This document shows positions 59,108-64,000 of a stretch of DNA of 64,000 bases, in pieces. The notes under the pieces were generated by a model. It had not been told where the DNA came from, searched no databases, and was given only the letters and a program-made list of their open reading frames with translations. Source of the DNA: Actinomycetota bacterium (lineage in GTDB: Bacteria > Actinomycetota > Actinomycetes > Actinomycetales > Microbacteriaceae); the NCBI GenBank assembly GCA_020161315.1, contig JAIUOH010000005.1:40146-104145 (forward strand). Direction: 5' to 3'. Positions within the stretch are counted from its first letter, which is position 1. Each line of letters starts with the position of its first letter. A program made the translations under genes and the position numbers.

Positions 59108-61402
59108 CTATACTTCTTTCAAAATGCCTAGATCTAGCAAATACTGAATCGGCATGGGGAATTCATACTGAATGCCTCCACCTTTCGAACCGAACCCCTC
59201 AGCAATCGTGCCGCGTTGGATTTGGAGATCACTCCAAGTCAGATCCCACTTCTCCATGTACGCTCTGACTTTATCAGCAACCTGTTGCGGCGCCTTGTCT
59301 ACGTAAGATTGGATGTCATTCATGTCTCCATCAAACTTGTATTGATGGTAGTGAGCGGGGTCTTCCACATATGGAAGTGATCTCTGGTCATAACTATAGG
59401 GGCCACTCTCGGGCACAGGCGAGGTATATCGGCCGTTCGGTGGCCCATACCGATCGATCACCTCTCCGACCTTGGGGGCATACGGCTCCTTGATCGCATT
59501 TCCGGCCGCATCTAGCTCATATCCACCGTTTGGCACCTGTTTCCAATCGATCTGCCCACCAGGCGTAAGCGCACTCCCGTCTTTCGGGATCTGCACATCA
59601 GCAGGCCACTGCCCCGTCTGCTGATACTGGTGATACTCCGCGGGGTAGCTATTCTGCAGATACGACTCCAGCTCAGGTTTGCTCAGATCACTCTTCTCAA
59701 GCACATCGCTCAAATCGTGCCCGTTTGAGTCTGTAAACGTGCTTCCGTTGCCGTCCTTGGGATTGCCACCGCCGTTATTCCCGTCACCATTACCGGTGTT
59801 GTTACCGTTCGAGTTCCCGTCGCCACCGTGCCCGGTGTTGTTACCGCCGGAATTCCCATCACCACCGTGCCCAGTGTTGTTACCGTTCGAGTTGCCGTCA
59901 CCGCCGTGCCCGGTGTTGTTCCCGTTCCCGGTGTCCTTGGGGTTGCCACCGCCACCGTTGCCGTGGTCGCCACCGTGACCGCCGGTGTTGTTGCCGTTGC
60001 TGTGGTTTCCAGTGCCACTGCTCGTGTCGTTGCCACCGCCGTGGTGCCCGGTGCCGGTGTTGTTTCCCGTGCTGGTGTTGTGGCTACCCGTGTGCCCGGT
60101 GCCTCCCTCAGCTCCGCCACCGCTCGTGACTTTCGAGGTGGACGTGTTGTCCGCAGCCTCACCGATAGGGTTCCCAGAACCGTGACCAGTCTTTGGATTG
60201 CCGCCCCCACCAAAGACGTCATTGAACGCGGTTCGTAGTTTCGCTGCTGCGGCAGCAGCGCGCTCGGCCGCTGCCGCTGCTGCCCGAGCGCCTTTTGCGC
60301 CTTTCGCTGCCCATCCACCGATTGGGATGAGCCCGGTCAATACTTCACCTGCCGCTTCGGCAGGGTTCGTGAACCATTTATCCCACGACACCAAGCCTTT
60401 CAACAGTTCCTGCGTGTTCTTCCAAGCATCGGAGAACACGGGAACGCCCAACCCTGCGAGTATCGGAGTGAACGGCATCGTAGACAGCGCCAACGACCCT
60501 GCGGCCGTGGCTAAGCCTCCCCAAGCTTCACCTGCGGTGCTCCATTTCCACGACCACTCGCCCTCGGAGTAGTCACCCCCGATAAGGTTCGTGAGTCCGA
60601 GCCCCACGTTCGCAGCTCCCTGACCGAAGTTCTCTGTGCAGGTGCGTTCTCCGTCGACTTTCTTGCCCCAGGGCAGATCGGCCGCGTACTCGCCCGACCC
60701 TTTCAACGCTTCAGCATCGACCGCTTCAAGCTTCTCGCCCTTGGTATCTCGCTGCGCGTTGATCGCGTTCGCACACTCCACCTGTAGCGCGTTCAAGGCC
60801 GCATATGCATCGGCGACAGCGTTCAACAACTGCTTGTTCTTGTCGACATGCTCGCCGGATTCCAGCCAGTTCGCACGGATCTCTGGATACCCCAGCCAGC
60901 CCTCTCTCACGGTCTCGCCACGACCGCGCAGGTACTCGAACGCGTCCGTGATGATATTCACTTTCGAGACTTGAATATCCCACTCATACTGCTTCGTTCG
61001 ATGCGCAAGCACCCACACCCGACGCGCGTCATCGAACTCTTCGGCAAGCCATGTCTCGGCATCAGTTTTCGCTTTCAGGAGCGCTTTCTTCGCTGTTCCC
61101 AGTTCTTCCGCGTATGTACGCAACGCGGCAGCGACTTTCGTGAACCTGGTGGCCATGCCGCGCGCTTTCCTTGTCGCGGGCTGCATGCCGTTGTAGACGA
61201 GGTGCGCGTCAGGGGCGACGAACGATACCGGTATCGCGGACCAAGACGTGTCAACGTCGTCAGCAGCGGTCACCACGCTGGCGGCGATCACATCCAGCGC
61301 GTCGGCTGCCGCCGATACTTTCTCAGGGTTGAGTTCAGACCCAGGGATCCGAGTCGGGTCGATCAGACCGTCGTATGACCCCACCGCGCATTCATCCATC
61401 AC
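59108..61402 (-). CDS. Type VII-secreted polymorphic toxin with C-terminal TNT-like domain
   Basis: A 764-residue effector. The first 230 residues are a helical WXG100/LXG-like head (VSAAADALDVIAASVVTAAD, MATRFTKVAAALRTYAEELG). A middle part has hydrophobic, Ala-rich stretches (GLATAAGSLALSTMPFTPIL; GARAAAAAAERAAAAAAKLR). Residues about 440-575 are Gly/Asn/His/Asp repeats. The C-terminal 130 residues resemble TNT: VIDRYGPPNGRYTSPVPESG, YDQRSLPYVEDPAHYHQYKF, IAEGFGSKGGGIQYEFPMPI. TNT domains cleave NAD+. Start is ATG 61399 or GTG 61402. It is followed by its immunity gene. Confidence 0.85.
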   Translation of the reverse strand: MMDECAVGSYDGLIDPTRIPGSELNPEKVSAAADALDVIAASVVTAADDVDTSWSAIPVSFVAPDAHLVYNGMQPATRKARGMATRFTKVAAALRTYAEELGTAKKALLKAKTDAETWLAEEFDDARRVWVLAHRTKQYEWDIQVSKVNIITDAFEYLRGRGETVREGWLGYPEIRANWLESGEHVDKNKQLLNAVADAYAALNALQVECANAINAQRDTKGEKLEAVDAEALKGSGEYAADLPWGKKVDGERTCTENFGQGAANVGLGLTNLIGGDYSEGEWSWKWSTAGEAWGGLATAAGSLALSTMPFTPILAGLGVPVFSDAWKNTQELLKGLVSWDKWFTNPAEAAGEVLTGLIPIGGWAAKGAKGARAAAAAAERAAAAAAKLRTAFNDVFGGGGNPKTGHGSGNPIGEAADNTSTSKVTSGGGAEGGTGHTGSHNTSTGNNTGTGHHGGGNDTSSGTGNHSNGNNTGGHGGDHGNGGGGNPKDTGNGNNTGHGGDGNSNGNNTGHGGDGNSGGNNTGHGGDGNSNGNNTGNGDGNNGGGNPKDGNGSTFTDSNGHDLSDVLEKSDLSKPELESYLQNSYPAEYHQYQQTGQWPADVQIPKDGSALTPGGQIDWKQVPNGGYELDAAGNAIKEPYAPKVGEVIDRYGPPNGRYTSPVPESGPYSYDQRSLPYVEDPAHYHQYKFDGDMNDIQSYVDKAPQQVADKVRAYMEKWDLTWSDLQIQRGTIAEGFGSKGGGIQYEFPMPIQYLLDLGILKEV
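59795..59925 (-). repeat. 39-bp tandem repeat in the toxin linker
   Basis: Units start at 59795, 59834, 59873 and (partial) 59912, each coding about NNTGHGGDGNS plus NG or GG. Similar units occur in the orphan cassette at about 58560-58640 and provide homology for cassette exchange. Confidence 0.8.
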
Positions 61403-61420
61403 TGATTCTTTCTGCCGGGG

Positions 61421-61765
61421 TTAGAACTTGGTAGTGTTGTGGACGGTCTCGGCTTGTCCTGCCGCACTGACCGACGCGCTGGCCATGAGTTGGTCACCTG
61501 CGCTGTATGCGTTTGCGGCGTTGATGGTGCAGTTCACGGTGTTCGTGAACTGCTGCCCGATCTGCGTGGCGCGGCCCTGATCCTGGTCTTGCAGGAACGC
61601 GTCGAGCGCCATCGCAACGGTGCCGTCGCCTCCTGCACCATCAAGCACCGGCTGCACGACACCCTCAGCGATACCCGCGAGCGCGGTCGAGATGCCGGAG
61701 AGCGAGGTCTGAGTTTTCTCGATCGTGGCGTTGATGCCCTCTGGGCTGATACTCCAGCTCGTCAT
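61421..61765 (-). CDS. DUF6507-like WXG100-related protein
   Basis: A 114-residue helical protein (TSWSISPEGINATIEKTQTS, LSGISTALAGIAEGVVQPVL, QFTNTVNCTINAANAYSAGD). Size, Ala/Gly content and place fit the small partner proteins of type VII effectors; the start matches my recollection of DUF6507. It probably pairs with the toxin head as a secretion chaperone/partner. It lies 18 bp upstream of the toxin and overlaps the preceding gene by 4 bp. Confidence 0.7.
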   Translation of the reverse strand: MTSWSISPEGINATIEKTQTSLSGISTALAGIAEGVVQPVLDGAGGDGTVAMALDAFLQDQDQGRATQIGQQFTNTVNCTINAANAYSAGDQLMASASVSAAGQAETVHNTTKF

Positions 61766-62115
61766 AACCGTATTCCTCTCACTACCGCCTGCCCCTCGCT
61801 GATCTCAGCGAGCGCCATCATCAACGCGATGCCGCGCTCATGGTTGCTATACGGCACGACACCCTCATACCAGCAGCCGGTGTCGTCAGGCACTGTGACC
61901 TCGTCCTGGTACACCCGTCGGAGGTCTGTCTGGGTTTCCACGACCCGCGCTCTCCCGAGCGTCAGCACCGGGGTGCCATCGAACTCGGTGAAATCGGTCG
62001 TGCCGCCGCCTCGGGTCTCTGCCGCGATCATGGGCGGGTTCATCGCTTCTGCGAGTTCCCGCTGCCCCTCGATAGGCACCGGAGCGGGGGCGAGGAGTGC
62101 AACTTCAACTGGCAT
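61762..62115 (-). CDS. Small hypothetical protein of the type VII effector operon
   Basis: A 117-residue soluble protein (PVEVALLAPAPVPIEGQREL, GGGTTDFTEFDGTPVLTLGR, GCWYEGVVPYSNHERGIALM). No family is recognised. ATG at 62115 has GGAAGGAG 7 bases upstream and overlaps the preceding stop codon; overlap on both sides shows tight coupling. Its position between the DUF6177-like and DUF6507-like genes suggests a role in effector handling. Confidence 0.65.
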   Translation of the reverse strand: MPVEVALLAPAPVPIEGQRELAEAMNPPMIAAETRGGGTTDFTEFDGTPVLTLGRARVVETQTDLRRVYQDEVTVPDDTGCWYEGVVPYSNHERGIALMMALAEISEGQAVVRGIRL

Positions 62116-63131
62116 CAACGATCTCCTTCCATGCCTACGGCGCGAGCGAGCGCGTCACTGCCGAACGCTTCTGCGAGAGCATATGCCTGCTGCCAGGGCG
62201 CTGCACCTTGACCGTGAAACCCTGCAATGATCGAGGGGAGTCGTTTGCGCCCGGCAGTGCTGATGGCGTGCTCTTCTGCGAGAGTCTCGAGGTCGGCCCC
62301 CATCGCTCTCACCGCGCGCGGCCCGATCAGCACGGCTGCGGGCACCGGGAGAGGCATCGGGCCTGTGGGGAATGCTCCATGACGCCATCCCGGCATCACG
62401 CACACCGACCCTGACATCGGCATCGACACCTGCTCAGCGACTTCCGTGAGCGTCTGCACGGCCTCTGGCACGACCTCTTCGAATGGAGTTCCGAGAGAGG
62501 CGACCGGCATCATCGCGGTCACGGTCTCCATCACTCCAGCACGAGTGCGCCTGGCCGAATGGATCCCCTGGAAGATGCCCCCTCCGCCAGTGAGGAACGT
62601 GCGAGCCACGGGCATCTGCGACCGCAGATACTCGGTGTAGCGGGAATGCTCCCAGGTCAGCGGCGCAGGTTCGTGCGCACCCCACGCATTCACTTGGCAT
62701 CTCGCGAGACGCGACGCAATCGTATCCGCGAGACCACCCAACTGCACGTCAACAGCCGCGCTATGGTGAGCAGAAACCGCCACAACAGCTTGGAGCACAT
62801 CAGGCGCAGCCGGGGTCTCCCGCTCCCACCGGGTCGCATCTCCGGTGCAAGCCTCGGTGATGGTGTCACCACTCGCTGCGGTTTCAATATTCACAAATGC
62901 GTCATCGAAGCGCACGAGCCGATGAGCGCCCACCGCGTCGAGGTAGTAGCGTGCAGCGAATGTCCACCGCGTATCCGGGCGCGCCATCACGACGGGCGTG
63001 AGCCCGGCCTCATGCGTGGCTTGCAGAAAGTCTGCGAGCGGTTCGCTGAAGTACACCACGGTCGCCCGTGACTCCATGCACGCGTACTGACCCTCGATGA
63101 AGTCCAGCAGCGGATGATCGAACCGGGTCAT
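62115..63131 (-). CDS. DUF6177-like protein of type VII secretion loci
   Basis: A 338-residue soluble protein (TRFDHPLLDFIEGQYACMES, DTRWTFAARYYLDAVGAHRL, MPMSGSVCVMPGWRHGAFPT, AWGAHEPAPLTWEHSRYTEY). It matches what I know of DUF6177 proteins, which occur next to WXG100 genes in Microbacteriaceae. No catalytic motif or membrane segment is seen. It may be an effector chaperone or adaptor comparable in position to EspG in mycobacteria; this is speculation. Confidence 0.65.
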   Translation of the reverse strand: MTRFDHPLLDFIEGQYACMESRATVVYFSEPLADFLQATHEAGLTPVVMARPDTRWTFAARYYLDAVGAHRLVRFDDAFVNIETAASGDTITEACTGDATRWERETPAAPDVLQAVVAVSAHHSAAVDVQLGGLADTIASRLARCQVNAWGAHEPAPLTWEHSRYTEYLRSQMPVARTFLTGGGGIFQGIHSARRTRAGVMETVTAMMPVASLGTPFEEVVPEAVQTLTEVAEQVSMPMSGSVCVMPGWRHGAFPTGPMPLPVPAAVLIGPRAVRAMGADLETLAEEHAISTAGRKRLPSIIAGFHGQGAAPWQQAYALAEAFGSDALARAVGMEGDR

Positions 63132-63161
63132 TCGAACACTACTCCGTGAAGTTGGTCGGGG

Positions 63162-63476
63162 TTAACCGATGTTCGCTACCGCGGTCTTGGCCTTGTTGAT
63201 CGCAGCCTGAGCCGTTTCGTCGTTCTGCGCCATCGACTCGCGCAGCGTCGCAATGATCTGCCGTACACCGTCAGCAGCGTTCTTCCAACGCAGCTCTTTC
63301 GCAGCGTAGTCGTCAGATACACCCGTCGCGTCGTAGTCGCTCATCGCGGTGCGGACGTCAGCGTCACGCTGCTCGATGAGAGCTTCGAGGCGAGAAGCAA
63401 CCGAGAGGAAGTTCTCTTGGGCTGCTTGGGAAGCGGCGAGGTCGAAATCGCGGCGGTCGGTCTGGTTTCCAGCCAT
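63162..63476 (-). CDS. ESAT-6/WXG100-like protein (second)
   Basis: A 104-residue helical hairpin protein. The turn motif WXG is replaced by WKNAADG near residues 64-70, and two amphipathic helices flank it (FLSVASRLEALIEQRDADVR; VRQIIATLRESMAQNDETAQ). It probably forms a heterodimer with the product of the next upstream gene and is secreted by the type VII machinery. Confidence 0.8.
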   Translation of the reverse strand: MAGNQTDRRDFDLAASQAAQENFLSVASRLEALIEQRDADVRTAMSDYDATGVSDDYAAKELRWKNAADGVRQIIATLRESMAQNDETAQAAINKAKTAVANIG

Positions 63477-63497
63477 AATCAGTGAGATCCTTTGCGG

Positions 63498-63833
63498 TTA
63501 GCGAGTCGAGGAGAAGCGGGCGGCATCGAACGACACCGAACCCTCGGTCGAGCGGGTCTGGTCGAACATATCCTGGTCGCCCTCCTTGAACGAGAGATCC
63601 ATGCTGGCGATCCCGCCGAGCACCGCAGACAGCGCCTGGTTCAACTCCACCGAGATCTGATCGCTCTGCGCCTTGAAGTTGTCGAACGCCGCACGGCCAG
63701 CGCCGTTGAACTTCCCCTCCAGAGGCTCAGCGGCCTGTGCGAGCTGCTTCACCAGCGCACCCAGATCATCGCTCGAAGACGAGGTCTTCTTGGTCAGTTG
63801 AGAAAGCGTATCGGAACCCATTGCAAACTTCAT
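63498..63833 (-). CDS. WXG100 family protein (first gene of the locus)
   Basis: A 111-residue helical protein (KFAMGSDTLSQLTKKTSSSS, LGALVKQLAQAAEPLEGKFN, GAGRAAFDNFKAQSDQISVE). The WXG position is FNG, a conservative change. I chose ATG 63833; a GTG at 63842 would add three residues. TATAGT at 63841-63846 just upstream implies a very short or absent leader. It heads the effector operon. Confidence 0.82.
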   Translation of the reverse strand: MKFAMGSDTLSQLTKKTSSSSDDLGALVKQLAQAAEPLEGKFNGAGRAAFDNFKAQSDQISVELNQALSAVLGGIASMDLSFKEGDQDMFDQTRSTEGSVSFDAARFSSTR

Positions 63834-63840
63834 GGCTCCC

Positions 63841-63846
63841 ACTATA
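63841..63846 (-). promoter_or_regulatory. -10 box of the type VII effector operon
   Basis: TATAGT on the minus strand, 7 bases before ATG 63833, so the message is nearly leaderless. The GCGCATATGATACGCGC-like imperfect palindrome at 63851-63867 overlaps the spacer and could bind a regulator. The IS30-like element begins 42 bp upstream of the box. Confidence 0.5.
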
Positions 63847-63887
63847 CAACGCGCATATGATACGCGCGTGCATCCCGGATTCTAAAC

Positions 63888-64000
63888 GGAAGCGCAACAC
63901 CTCGTAGGTTGTGGTTGTTCACACCTTGACCCGGAGGGTTGCGCTTCCTTGCCTGCACACTACCGCCACTTGACCCTTGATGACCGCATCGAGATCGAAC
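63888..64000 (+). mobile_element. IS30-family-like element, left end only
   Basis: Begins with GGAAGCGCAACAC at 63888, whose first 11 bases return inverted at 63938-63948 (GTTGCGCTTCC). A transposase start follows immediately. The element continues past the window, so its right end and target duplication cannot be seen. The family call rests on the short transposase N-terminus. Confidence 0.65.
63949..64000 (+). CDS. IS30-like transposase, N-terminal fragment
   Basis: From TTG 63949 the frame reads PAHYRHLTLDDRIEIE and runs off the window. This is the typical opening of IS30 transposases (HLT/SLxxRxxIE), the start of the helix-turn-helix that binds the element ends. Only 17 codons are visible. 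Confidence 0.6.
   Translation, partial: MPAHYRHLTLDDRIEIE

Noticed and set aside
59750-60010. CRISPR array
   Set aside because: The 39-bp periodic units are in-frame Gly/Asn codons of the toxin linker, without unique spacers or cas genes.

Overview
The window is high-GC actinobacterial DNA. Gene content (a separate DNA polymerase I-like protein, mqo, radA, M23 hydrolases with coiled coils, GTG/TTG starts, a TrwC-type TraA relaxase and WXG100 proteins) points to the Microbacteriaceae, possibly a Leucobacter-like organism. The genus is inference; nothing in the window proves it.

Positions 1 to about 41.5 kb look chromosomal. From the left: the Pst phosphate uptake operon (pstS-pstC-pstA-pstB, minus strand) with a tandem PHO-box-like repeat upstream of pstS; a hydrolase/GntR pair; an Nramp manganese transporter under a 40-bp perfect palindrome; a two-component system with a DUF4097-like surface protein; a secreted beta-barrel-like protein; tRNA-Pro(CGG); a DUF4386/TetR divergent pair; an M23 hydrolase; a nucleoside deaminase; a DUF885 peptidase-like protein; a HAD hydrolase; a BMP-type nucleoside ABC transporter operon whose ATPase carries an in-frame palindromic repeat; mqo; radA; a DUF808 protein; a PolA-like protein; a second M23 protein; a TagE-like glycosyltransferase; an OhrR-like regulator; small enzymes; a membrane oxidoreductase; an MpaB-like protein; and a beta-helix plus double-AAA protein interrupted by an in-frame amber codon. 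A GIY-YIG-like protein and a decayed parDE toxin-antitoxin pair close this part.

From about 41.6 kb the DNA is accessory. Two 89-bp direct repeats (41596-41684 and 47117-47205, one mismatch) each contain the 3' end of a tRNA gene plus its terminator. The right copy extends to base 31 of a tRNA-Phe(GAA) on the minus strand. They bracket a 5.4-kb segment with a SEC-C-tailed protein, a complete IS21-family element (43629-46168) and a two-TM protein. Right of the second repeat is what looks like an integrative conjugative element: a DprA-like protein, a DUF6349-like protein, a small membrane protein, a Ser/Thr kinase and a MobF-type TraA relaxase. The likely layout is an accretion of elements downstream of a tRNA-Phe gene that should lie beyond the right edge.

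The right end (55.4-63.8 kb, minus strand) is a type VII secretion effector locus: two WXG100/ESAT-6-like proteins, a DUF6177-like protein, a small partner, a DUF6507-like protein and a large polymorphic toxin ending in a TNT-like (NAD+ glycohydrolase) domain, then its small immunity candidate. Downstream is an orphan second TNT cassette joined in another frame to a truncated immunity-like ORF, followed by its own immunity candidate, an ankyrin protein, a lipoprotein and a DUF4870 membrane protein. No secretion ATPase (EccC) is in the window. An IS30-like element begins just upstream of the first WXG100 gene.
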